Notes under the pieces: model-generated | What the model was told of the DNA's origin: nothing | Databases searched by the model: none | Seen by the model: only the letters and a program-made list of their open reading frames with translations | In this document: piece after piece, positions 6,601-12,562 of the stretch | How the letters are laid out: every line of letters starts with the position of its first letter | Position numbering within the stretch: position 1 is the first letter of the stretch | Assembly (NCBI GenBank): GCA_016302005.1 | Contig: JAEDOK010000012.1 | Span: forward strand, 1-21,140 | DNA: 21,140 bases | Origin: Oscillospiraceae bacterium | Lineage (GTDB): Bacteria > Bacillota_A > Clostridia > Oscillospirales > Oscillospiraceae | Direction: 5' to 3' | Program-made: the position numbers and the translations under genes

Positions 6601-7196
6601 TCCAGTGCTTGGCGCAGCTCCTGCAGGCGCTTCTGCGGATCGGCGGCACATTGCAGATCGGCGTAGACCTTGCGGATCAGCTCCGGAAGCTGCGCGTCGG
6701 TCCTACCCGCACCGAGCATATCCAGCGCGGCAAGCGTCTGCGAGTCCTCTGTCTGATACGCCTCCTCCAGCATCTGCTGCATCGCCTGTTCCTGCAGCAT
6801 CCGCGCTTCCGGATCGTCGCAGGTATGAAAATCCGCAGGCAGATCGAGTCGGTGGGCATGCTCCCGCAGCAGGTTGCCGCAGAAGGCGTGGACGGTGGAA
6901 ATCTGCGCAAGATAGACCCGATTCATCTGTTTTTGCAGATGCCGATCGTTCGGATGTGCGGCAAGATGCACGCTCAGCTCCTTGACCAGCTTGCCTCGCA
7001 GCTCCGAAGCTGCCGCTTGCGTGAAGGTAATCAGCAGGAAATCATCCAAATTCGCCTGCTCCTCCGTCACGCGCTTGAACACGCGATCGATCAGCACCTT
7101 TGTCTTTCCCGAGCCGGCAGCGGCGGAGACAAGCAGCGCACCGCCGCGATTGTCAACCACAGCCTGCTGCTGCGGAGTCAGCTTGATATCAGCCAT
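3699..7196 (-). CDS. addA: ATP-dependent helicase/nuclease subunit A, AddA
   Basis: An 1165-residue UvrD-like helicase fused to a RecB-type nuclease, the motor of the AddAB complex that resects double-strand breaks for RecA loading. Motifs in order: Walker A SAAAGSGKT (24-32), motif Ia LLITFTQAAASELRGKL (54-70), the DEYQDTN helicase II box (391-397), GDVKQSIYRFR (418-428), SIHKSKGLEFPVVFLAD (motif V) and LLYVAMTRPKNRL (motif VI). The C-terminal nuclease has D1099, D1112 and K1114 in GVTDCC and ILDFKSD. I place the start at the ATG at 7196: it has GGAGGAGAACG before it and the family begins near xxIxLTxxQQ. A GTG/ATG 12 codons earlier would add MHRRFGRDWRRT. It overlaps the end of addB by 8 bases, so translation is coupled. 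Confidence 0.95.
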   Translation of the reverse strand: MADIKLTPQQQAVVDNRGGALLVSAAAGSGKTKVLIDRVFKRVTEEQANLDDFLLITFTQAAASELRGKLVKELSVHLAAHPNDRHLQKQMNRVYLAQISTVHAFCGNLLREHAHRLDLPADFHTCDDPEARMLQEQAMQQMLEEAYQTEDSQTLAALDMLGAGRTDAQLPELIRKVYADLQCAADPQKRLQELRQALEVSDCKDVGETCWGAYLLQELRSGLENCIELLAQAQTLIARDASLAPYMANFNEDIALLRRLCAVQSWEEARTAERTFGRLKTVKKCEDESLKERVKKLRDRAKDTVKKLFQRFAMPSEEALKDLASSADALFGLLKLTERYAEAYRALKLRRHALDFNDLEHDTLRLLTDPSGAPTAAAREIAERFTEIMVDEYQDTNAVQDSIFRAISKQEQNLFYVGDVKQSIYRFRRADPTIFLKKYQAFSDYREACDGEPRKILLSVNFRSEPAILQAANDVFRLTMNERVGGLRYGDDEALRTLAEKTPQREKPAVELHCIDTEGVPSQPKVRREEVEAEFVARRIDRMLRNGDTLPDGDGVRPIRAGDITILLRSLTGKAEIYMCALQRYGIRCVCGNDNIFQTEEIRLVVALLQIVDNPHQDIPLLTVLLSPIFRVCADLAARLRAQNRSGDIYDTVCAAEEMADFVLQLKELRDFAQSGTLRELLDAIDERLFLRQIFSAMEGGAQRISNLDAFFSIADGFETAQRHGLPAFLRYLEVVGEKGYSTEAEPSSDAVQLMSIHKSKGLEFPVVFLADMGKQFNDEDSKAMVLTDPVLGIAAKVFETERSLLYPTVGQQAIIDRIRKEDLSEEMRLLYVAMTRPKNRLVMTYCGSKLQSHFSKLSTALTIPPAQSTVEEVRHMGDWVLMAALARTEAGELFAVGGNPGCASVSEYPWKITYCSGTDYLPMQRAQTSEGTAEQMPLLRPDFLQYPYSAATQAPSKLTATQLKGRTLDEEISEQTVRLPEIVFSKPQFSLQQRPLTPTERGTAIHLAIQYLRYEVCTTLEGIERELKRLVEDKFLTQQQADVVPPKKLFAFFDSPLGKRMLSAKQLVREFKFSVLQDASILSGALRGEQVLLQGVTDCCIVEEDGLTILDFKSDRVAPGKEAERGEYYRGQLDAYSAALARIFSLPVKERILYFFATDTAVTV

Positions 7197-10100
7197 CGTT
7201 CTCCTCCAATCTCTGCCAAAACGTCTGTGCATCCTTCGGTCCGCACAGCCACCGTTTTTCGGGCAGCTCGCGGCAGACCGTCAGATATGGGCAATACTTA
7301 CAAGCATTGTCCTTCGTGTCAAAATAATAGGGGTTCGGGTCGATCTCCCCGCTGTAAAGCGAGTCTCCGAGAGAGGCAACCTTTTTGAACACGAAACGCT
7401 CCAGCTTTGCAAGCTGTTCCTCCGATGCAAGATAGCCCTCGCGCTCGCCCACCTTGTTGATCGTGTAGGGCAGATAGCGCGGCTCATTTTCGCACGGCTC
7501 CATCGCCTGAAGCACCGGCGTGGCATTGAGCAGCAGACCGCTTCGCTTCTGCGCCTTGCGCCGCATATCCTCCGTCTTTGCCTCGTCAAGCTTATCCTTA
7601 ATGGAAACACGTTCCACTCGTGCAGGGAAATACAGCACTCCCGCAGGCTTCAGCGGCGCGTGAAGCAGGCGTTCTCCCGTCTGCTCTATCGCAAAGAGAT
7701 ACAGCAGCATCTGTAAGCCCAAACCGTAAAACACATGGGAAAAATCAAAGCTTTTCTTTCCCGTCTTGTAGTCGATCACGCGCACATAGACGCGATCTCC
7801 GCTGCGCCAAATATCCGCGCGATCTACGAAGCCGTGCAGCTCCGCCTGCATCTTTTCCCCGACGATCCGCACCGCAGGCAGCGCCCCGTCGTCGGCAAAA
7901 TGCAATTCAAACCACTGCGGTGCAAATTGCGACACGGAAAGCTCCCGGTACAGCTCCGTTACGACCATCCGCACCTCCGAAAAGCTGCGGTGAAACAGGT
8001 ATTCCGTTCGCGCCGTCTGCAATACATCCGTCAAATGCGTTTGCGCGTACCACTCCATGCGATTCTCCGTGATGCTAAGCACTCTTGAAAGCGGAACGGC
8101 AGAGAAGCCTCCCTCCTGCATCACCTGCTTCGTCGTATGCTCCAACACATCGTGCACAAAGGTGCCGTAAAGCGTAGGGCTGAGCGTCGCGGGCTTCCGC
8201 TCCTCCGCGTGCAAGCCGTATTCCAAAAAGTACGCAAATCGGCAGCCCGCCAAGCGGTCGATCTTTGTGGAGGAGAGGTGCAGCGTTTTGCCGTAAAGAC
8301 TGCGCACCGTCTCCTCCTGCAGCGCACCCGGGCGGTAAGCGCTCGCCTCCGAGAACCTCCGCGCACGCTTTGCAAGCAGAGGCGCCTCCTCTGCAAGGCG
8401 GTCGATGTGTTCCGGCACACGGCTGAGATAGGAGAGATACTCCCGTTCCGCGCGGCGGAGCAGTTCCGTATCCTCCGAGATGCACCGCGCATTGGGGAGC
8501 AGCTTACGCGCCCGCTTGTACAAATAAGCCTCCCGTTCTACGACCGCACCGAGATACAGCCGCATTCCCGGCGCGTTCAGCACGCTGTCCATGGCGGCAA
8601 GCTCCAACTCCAACCGATCCGCACCCGTCGGCGCAAGCTCAATGCCGAGGCGCAGAAGGTGCAGACGCTCGCCGTCGGTCAGAAGGCTCCGCTCCGTCTG
8701 TGCCGAGGGGAATGCTCCCTCATTCGCGCCGAGCAAGAATACATACGCTGTATCGCAGCGTCGCTGAGACATCAGACTGCCCACCGTTACGCAATCGAGC
8801 TTCGCAGGGATCGTGCCGATGGCGCATTGGGAAAGCGCGGTGCGGAAGATACGGTAAAACTCCTCCGGCGTGTGTACACTCTCGCCCAGCACGCCGTACA
8901 TCTGCTCCATCACCGTAGTCAGGAGCCGATAGACCTGCGCGTACTCTTGCGCCCTCTGCAAGTCGCCGCTTTCTGCGCAGCACTTGGAAAAGTTCTCCGC
9001 CTGCTCCGCAAGGGTGATCTCCTCAATAAAATCGTTCAGTGCAAGCACCATTTCGCCTGCGTTTTTCGCCATTCTCAGATTTTCGCGCAGACGGCAGAGC
9101 GGCACAATCACCCGCTCCCGATCCTCGTTTAATTGCGCAAGCGCCGCCTCATCCATGCGCCCCTCAACGCCTGCGGGGTTCATCGTCCATTCGCCTTTCC
9201 AGCGCGTTCCCGAAAGCCCCCAAAGCAGCGCGTAGTTTTCCAAGCGGTCGCAGCGGTCGCGCAAGAGCGGCAAAAAGCCGGATTTTATGTACGCCAGCAC
9301 CGCCTCCTGCTCCATCTCATTCGTCGCCGCCTCCAATGCGGACAGGAGCATCGCCGCGATCGGTTGGCGAAGGATATCGGTGTCGCCCGCGTAATAGGCA
9401 GGTACCTCCGCGCGGCGCAGCAGCGATTCTAAAATCGGGCGGTAGGTGGAAAAGTCAGCGCAGGCGATGGAAATATCCCGCCAGCGCACTCCCTCCGCCG
9501 CAAGGCGCAGGATCTCCCCCACCGCCGTGCGGCACTCCGCAACGCAATCCGCACCCTGAAGCAAAGCGATTTGATCCTGCTCCTGCGGATAGGGCATCTC
9601 CTCCCCTGCAAACAGCCTTGCCCGTAAAAAGGCAAGCGCGGTTTCCGCTTCGTCCTGCGGAAGCTCCTTGATTTCAACAGGAAGCTGCTGCTTCTGCGCA
9701 AGGGCGGTCAAAAGCCTTGCGGTTTTGCGTGCCGTCTCATATTGCTGCGCGCCGTGCTGCACCCCGTCGCATTGCAGATTCACGCTGATCTGTGCGCCGT
9801 TTTGCAGGAGCTGTGCTATGATCTCCCGCTCGATGCCGTTAAAATCGGTAAAGCCGTCAAAATAGATCGTCCGCGAAAAGCCGCTGCGTTCCAACGCATC
9901 CAGCAGACGCGTCAGCTTGGTCTGCGGATTCTGCCCCATATTGGCGCATACCGCGTCATAGCTTTCCATCAGCAGCGCAAGCTCCTCCGTTTTGACAGCA
10001 AGCGCGCCGCTTAATGACATTGATGCCTCCCGCAGACGCGTCGGCGTGACGCAGAAGGCACGGAACTCGTCAAACGTATCGAGCATCTGCAAAAGGGCTT

Positions 10101-10443
10101 CCGGCTTGTCTGCGCAGCTCGCGTAGACCTTTAACCGCGCGCGCACCTGACGGGCGGCAAGCGACATGGCAAGCACCCTGCCCGAAGGGTCCGTCTCTGT
10201 CTCGGCGCAGCCGCCGACCTCGGAGAAAACCCGCGCCGCGAGCCTTGAAAACCCAAGCACCTCGGCACACCGGCTGATGCTGTCCCCGCCGAAGGCGCAA
10301 AGCTGCCGCTCCATTGTATGGGAAAACTGCTCCGGTACGATCAGGAGCATCCCCGTCTCCCCCCGCGCCGCACGGGCAGTAATCTCCTCCAGCAACCGCT
10401 GTGTGTTTTTCTTTCTGTCCGTAGACAACCAAAGCTGTAGCAT
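7189..10443 (-). CDS. addB: ATP-dependent nuclease subunit B, AddB
   Basis: A 1084-residue partner of AddA, with an inactive helicase fold and an active nuclease. The nuclease motif VIDYKTGKK is near residue 889. The iron-sulfur cysteines that staple the nuclease domain are visible as one upstream Cys (LAGCRFAYFLEYG, about 732) and CKYCPYLTVC (C1048, C1051, C1057). The N-terminal Walker A present in Bacillus AddB (GxxGSGKT) is replaced by LSTDRKKNTQ, so ATP binding there is unlikely. The N-terminal body includes VPEQFS and LGFSRLA, typical of AddB. The ATG at 10443 is preferred to a GTG three codons earlier because AGAGGTG sits 6 bases before it. First gene of the addB-addA operon. Confidence 0.94.
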   Translation of the reverse strand: MLQLWLSTDRKKNTQRLLEEITARAARGETGMLLIVPEQFSHTMERQLCAFGGDSISRCAEVLGFSRLAARVFSEVGGCAETETDPSGRVLAMSLAARQVRARLKVYASCADKPEALLQMLDTFDEFRAFCVTPTRLREASMSLSGALAVKTEELALLMESYDAVCANMGQNPQTKLTRLLDALERSGFSRTIYFDGFTDFNGIEREIIAQLLQNGAQISVNLQCDGVQHGAQQYETARKTARLLTALAQKQQLPVEIKELPQDEAETALAFLRARLFAGEEMPYPQEQDQIALLQGADCVAECRTAVGEILRLAAEGVRWRDISIACADFSTYRPILESLLRRAEVPAYYAGDTDILRQPIAAMLLSALEAATNEMEQEAVLAYIKSGFLPLLRDRCDRLENYALLWGLSGTRWKGEWTMNPAGVEGRMDEAALAQLNEDRERVIVPLCRLRENLRMAKNAGEMVLALNDFIEEITLAEQAENFSKCCAESGDLQRAQEYAQVYRLLTTVMEQMYGVLGESVHTPEEFYRIFRTALSQCAIGTIPAKLDCVTVGSLMSQRRCDTAYVFLLGANEGAFPSAQTERSLLTDGERLHLLRLGIELAPTGADRLELELAAMDSVLNAPGMRLYLGAVVEREAYLYKRARKLLPNARCISEDTELLRRAEREYLSYLSRVPEHIDRLAEEAPLLAKRARRFSEASAYRPGALQEETVRSLYGKTLHLSSTKIDRLAGCRFAYFLEYGLHAEERKPATLSPTLYGTFVHDVLEHTTKQVMQEGGFSAVPLSRVLSITENRMEWYAQTHLTDVLQTARTEYLFHRSFSEVRMVVTELYRELSVSQFAPQWFELHFADDGALPAVRIVGEKMQAELHGFVDRADIWRSGDRVYVRVIDYKTGKKSFDFSHVFYGLGLQMLLYLFAIEQTGERLLHAPLKPAGVLYFPARVERVSIKDKLDEAKTEDMRRKAQKRSGLLLNATPVLQAMEPCENEPRYLPYTINKVGEREGYLASEEQLAKLERFVFKKVASLGDSLYSGEIDPNPYYFDTKDNACKYCPYLTVCRELPEKRWLCGPKDAQTFWQRLEENDG

Positions 10444-10463
10444 ATCCTTCACCTCTTACACCC

Positions 10464-10497
10464 ATCATATCACAACCCCTGTCCAAAAAATAGGACA
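10464..10497 (-). promoter_or_regulatory. Probable addBA promoter with inverted repeat
   Basis: Minus strand TGATATGAT (extended -10; hexamer 10469-10464) lies 20 bases before the addB ATG. No good -35 box is visible 16-18 bases upstream. There the strand reads TGTCC-TATTTTTT-GGACA (10497-10480), an inverted repeat where an activator or repressor could bind. It does not fit a LexA box. Confidence 0.4.
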
Positions 10498-10526
10498 TCC
10501 GACAAATATTTTCGTTATTTTTCTCC

Positions 10527-10634
10527 CTGTAGGGCGGGGACATGTCCCCGCCAACCGCGAAGCGGCTGATGGTACGAATGAACGAACTTGCATGCAGGCG
10601 CGAAACAGCGTCAGACAGTCAAAATAACTACAGT
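10527..10634 (-). repeat. MITE-like palindromic element, copy B (108 bp)
   Basis: Begins CTGTAGGG (10527-10534), has the perfect palindrome GGCGGGGACATGTCCCCGCC (10533-10552), continues ACCGCGAAGCGGCTGATGGTACG.. as in copies A and C, then diverges and closes with CTACAG (10629-10634). It lies directly beside a different repeat that starts at 10638. The 10444-10867 gap therefore holds the addB promoter, this element, the next element and the spoIIR terminator, with no gene. Confidence 0.7.
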
Positions 10635-10637
10635 TTT

Positions 10638-10761
10638 GTCATTGCGAGACCCCGAAGGGGTCGTGGCAATCTCGCAGAATCATTTAGCATCTTGTATGTA
10701 TTCCGGCGAATACGAAACTTTTTCTATTAGATTGCCACGTCGCTTTGCTCCTCGCAATGAC
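10638..10761. repeat. Long inverted-repeat element, GTCATTGCGAG family (124 bp)
   Basis: The ends are imperfect inverted repeats of about 33 bp. The left end is GTCATTGCGAG...GTGGCAATCT (10638-10672) and the right end is AGATTGCCAC...CTCGCAATGAC (10729-10761). The left arm carries its own small palindrome ACCCCGAAGGGGT. Sequences with these CATTGCGAG and GTGGCAATCT ends occur dispersed in many unrelated bacterial genomes and have no agreed function. No transposase is encoded and no clear target duplication is visible, so it is non-autonomous or simply a structural repeat. Confidence 0.75.
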
Positions 10762-10802
10762 ACATCGGGGGCTTTTTCGACACGCTGACAGCGTATCTCA
10801 TA

Positions 10803-10838
10803 ACAAAACGGATCGGCACACCCTCCGACCCGTTTTGT
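10803..10838 (-). terminator. Intrinsic terminator of spoIIR
   Basis: ACAAAACGGATCGG (10803-10816) pairs with CCGACCCGTTTTGT (10825-10838), a 14-bp stem with one wobble and an 8-base loop. On the minus strand the stem ends in CCGTTTTGTTATG. It lies 30 bases beyond the spoIIR stop. Confidence 0.8.
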
Positions 10839-10867
10839 CAGCGCTTACTCAAAATCTGTGTAAAAAG

Positions 10868-11479
10868 TCAGTTCAGCCACGAAAAAAGCTCCTTTAACCA
10901 TTCGAGGGTCTTAAAGCGGAACTCATATTTTTCCTCGCCGCCGGTGATGAAGTCTGTCTCCGTCTCGTCAAAGCCGCCGACTGCGGCGTATTCCTCTACC
11001 GCGTCGGTGGTTGCCGCCGTGCAAAGGGACGGAAAAACCACGCACCACCAGTTTTTCCCCGCTGCTGCGCCGATCCTGACACGCAGCGCGGGATATTTCC
11101 CGGCAGGGAGCGTAAAGGTCTCGTAATACCGCGTGTCAAAGTCCTCCGTCCCGAGGCTGACGCTTACAGGATAGCTACTCCCCTCCTCCGTCAGGACGCG
11201 CTGTGCGGAGGCTTCAATGGCGTCGAGATTCTGCCCGACCACTGCCCGCGCCTGTGCGGCGTCTGTGCAGTCCTTTGTCAGTGCCGTAACCTCCCGCAAA
11301 ACTGCGTCGCGCACGCGGAGCTTCTGTGCTTGATCGGCTTCACTGTCGGAATTCGCAACCACATGCAGCCGCACCGTTTTTTTTGCCAAGCTCCGCTGCA
11401 TAAAGAAGCTCTCTGCGGCAAACAATCCATACGCCGTCAGCATCACCAGCACGACCCATAAAACAAATCTAAATTTCAT
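10868..11479 (-). CDS. spoIIR: Stage II sporulation protein R, SpoIIR
   Basis: A 203-residue secreted signalling protein. It has an N-terminal hydrophobic export segment (about residues 5-25), then the family signature RLHVVANSDSEADQAQKLRVRDAVL (described as residues 37-61) and, near residue 130-150, YPALRVRIGAAAGKNWWCVVFPSLC. In the well-studied Bacillus pathway SpoIIR is made in the forespore under sigma-F, crosses into the intermembrane space and triggers the protease SpoIIGA to mature pro-sigma-E in the mother cell. The ATG at 11479 has no strong ribosome site; GGACGGTG 7 bases upstream is the best, and it lies inside a hairpin arm. A sigma-F-like promoter is at 11513-11542. Its presence argues that the organism can sporulate. 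Confidence 0.94.
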   Translation of the reverse strand: MKFRFVLWVVLVMLTAYGLFAAESFFMQRSLAKKTVRLHVVANSDSEADQAQKLRVRDAVLREVTALTKDCTDAAQARAVVGQNLDAIEASAQRVLTEEGSSYPVSVSLGTEDFDTRYYETFTLPAGKYPALRVRIGAAAGKNWWCVVFPSLCTAATTDAVEEYAAVGGFDETETDFITGGEEKYEFRFKTLEWLKELFSWLN

Positions 11480-11481
11480 AG

Positions 11482-11531
11482 AATAACACCGTCCATATGT
11501 AAGAAGTACTCACATTATGGACGGTGTTATT
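11482..11531 (-). promoter_or_regulatory. Hairpin in the spoIIR leader that pairs the ribosome site
   Basis: AATAACACCGTCCATA (11482-11497) is perfectly complementary to 11516-11531, and the loop can pair further (ATGTGAG with CTTACAT). In minus-strand RNA the 3' arm, ending 2 bases before the ATG, contains GGACGGTG, the only ribosome-site candidate. The 5' arm overlaps the -10 region of the sigma-F-like promoter. A transcript started there lacks the 5' arm, but a transcript reading through from ispE contains both arms. Confidence 0.65.
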
Positions 11532-11542
11532 GTATTTTATAC
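11513..11542 (-). promoter_or_regulatory. Sigma-F (or sigma-G) type promoter of spoIIR
   Basis: Minus strand GTATA (11542-11538), 15 bases, then GTCCATAATG (11522-11513). This fits the Bacillus sigma-F pattern (GYATA-type -35; -10 of the form GgnnAnAnTR) at all but one position. Transcription would begin near 11506, giving a leader of about 27 bases. spoIIR is sigma-F dependent in Bacillus, which supports the reading. The DUF378 gene has an almost identical arrangement. Confidence 0.65.
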
Positions 11543-11560
11543 TATTCTTCGAGAAAAACT

Positions 11561-11674
11561 CTGTAGGGTGGGGACATGTCCCCACCGGTGCAGGAACCAC
11601 CAAATACAAACAAGCTTGTTCACCCGTACCGTCCGCCGCTTCGCGGTCGGCGGGGACATGTCCCCGACCTACAG
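11561..11674 (+). repeat. MITE-like palindromic element, copy C (114 bp, two palindromes)
   Basis: Runs from CTGTAGGG (11561-11568) to CCTACAG (11668-11674). The left palindrome GGTGGGGACATGTCCCCACC (11567-11586) is perfect but differs from the other copies by a paired change (C-G to T-A on both arms). A second GGGGACATGTCCCC core is near the right end, preceded by CCGCTTCGCGGTCGGC. This is the most complete copy and defines the element. It lies between the spoIIR promoter and the ispE stop, where its hairpins may also limit read-through. Confidence 0.78.
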
Positions 11675-11704
11675 TTGCGGATTCGGAACCGTTGTTCTTC
11701 TGTA

Positions 11705-12562
11705 TTATATCGTCTTGGCGATGAATACCTGCGGATAGTTGTCCTTAAGCATCGTGCAGGCGACGGCGGCGTATTCGAACGAGTCAAAAATGCCGTAGAC
11801 CGCGGAGCCGCTACCCGTCATCAGCGCGCCGTAGGCGCCGTAGGTCATGAGGATGGACTTGATATAGTTCAGCTCCAAATGCTCCCCAATCGTCACCTGC
11901 TCAAAGACATTGCACAGATTCTTCCCGATCTCCTCCAAATCGCTTCGCTGCAAAGCGGCGCGCATTGCAACCGTCTCCGGGCGCTTGGCAATCGTCACAG
12001 TGTCGAGCTTTGCGTAAAGCTCTGGCGTGGAGAGCGCGAGATCAGGCTTGCAGACGACAAAGATCATCTCCGGCGCATCGGGCAGCTTTGTCAGCCGTTC
12101 TCCCCTGCCCTCGCAGAGCGCCGTGCCGCCTAAGACGCAGAAGGGCACATCGGAGCCGACCTGCGCGCCTAGCTCGCAAAGCGCATAAACGGAGAGCGGA
12201 TAACCTCTGTGCCGATTGAGCGCGCGTAAAACAGCCGCCGCGTCCGCACTGCCGCCGCCGAGTCCCGCTTCAGATGGAATGCGCTTTGTGATGCGAATCT
12301 CAACACCGTCCGGCTCACCGCCGAGGGCGTCAAAGAACACTCGCGCCGCCTTCCATGCCAAATTGCGTTCGTCCGTCGGGACGCCCTCCTTGTCGCAGGT
12401 CAGCTTCCACGGCTTCCCCGTGTCGAGGTCAATCTCGATATCGTCGCGCAAGGAGATCGCCTGCATCACGGAGGATATGTCGTGATATCCGTCCTCGCGT
12501 CGATTCAGCACATCCAGCGTCAAATTGACTTTTGCAAACGCGCCTTCGGTCAGGGTAATCAT
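11705..12562 (-). CDS. ispE: 4-diphosphocytidyl-2-C-methyl-D-erythritol kinase, IspE
   Basis: A 285-residue GHMP kinase that phosphorylates CDP-methylerythritol with ATP in the MEP route to isoprenoids. Visible features are the N-terminal AFAKVNLTLDV (K11 matches the catalytic lysine), the ATP loop PSEAGLGGGSADAA (residues 96-109), the catalytic aspartate D138 in VGSDVPFC, and GALMTGSGSAVYGIF (GHMP motif 3) near the C-terminus. Length is normal for the family. Its ATG overlaps the stop of the DUF1015 gene by 4 bases (ATGA), so the two are co-translated. In many Firmicutes ispE neighbours purR or spoIIR-like genes; here spoIIR lies downstream on the same strand beyond a repeat element. Confidence 0.94.
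   Translation of the reverse strand: MITLTEGAFAKVNLTLDVLNRREDGYHDISSVMQAISLRDDIEIDLDTGKPWKLTCDKEGVPTDERNLAWKAARVFFDALGGEPDGVEIRITKRIPSEAGLGGGSADAAAVLRALNRHRGYPLSVYALCELGAQVGSDVPFCVLGGTALCEGRGERLTKLPDAPEMIFVVCKPDLALSTPELYAKLDTVTIAKRPETVAMRAALQRSDLEEIGKNLCNVFEQVTIGEHLELNYIKSILMTYGAYGALMTGSGSAVYGIFDSFEYAAVACTMLKDNYPQVFIAKTI

Noticed and set aside
5877..7388. 503-codon open frame on the plus strand
   Set aside because: It is fully antisense to addA/addB, which have complete helicase and nuclease motifs. The translation is rich in Arg, Gln, Leu and His with no domain, as expected of the reverse strand of GC-rich genes. The same applies to plus-strand frames at 4176-5318, 8137-9132 and 12604-13662 and the minus frame at 20017-20835.
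10480..10497. LexA box upstream of addB
   Set aside because: TGTCC-N8-GGACA does not match the Firmicute GAAC-N4-GTTC pattern; retained only as an unassigned inverted repeat.
10588..10788. 66-codon plus-strand frame (LRDPEGVVAISQ...)
   Set aside because: It lies within two repeat elements; the peptide is only the translation of the CATTGCGAG repeat.
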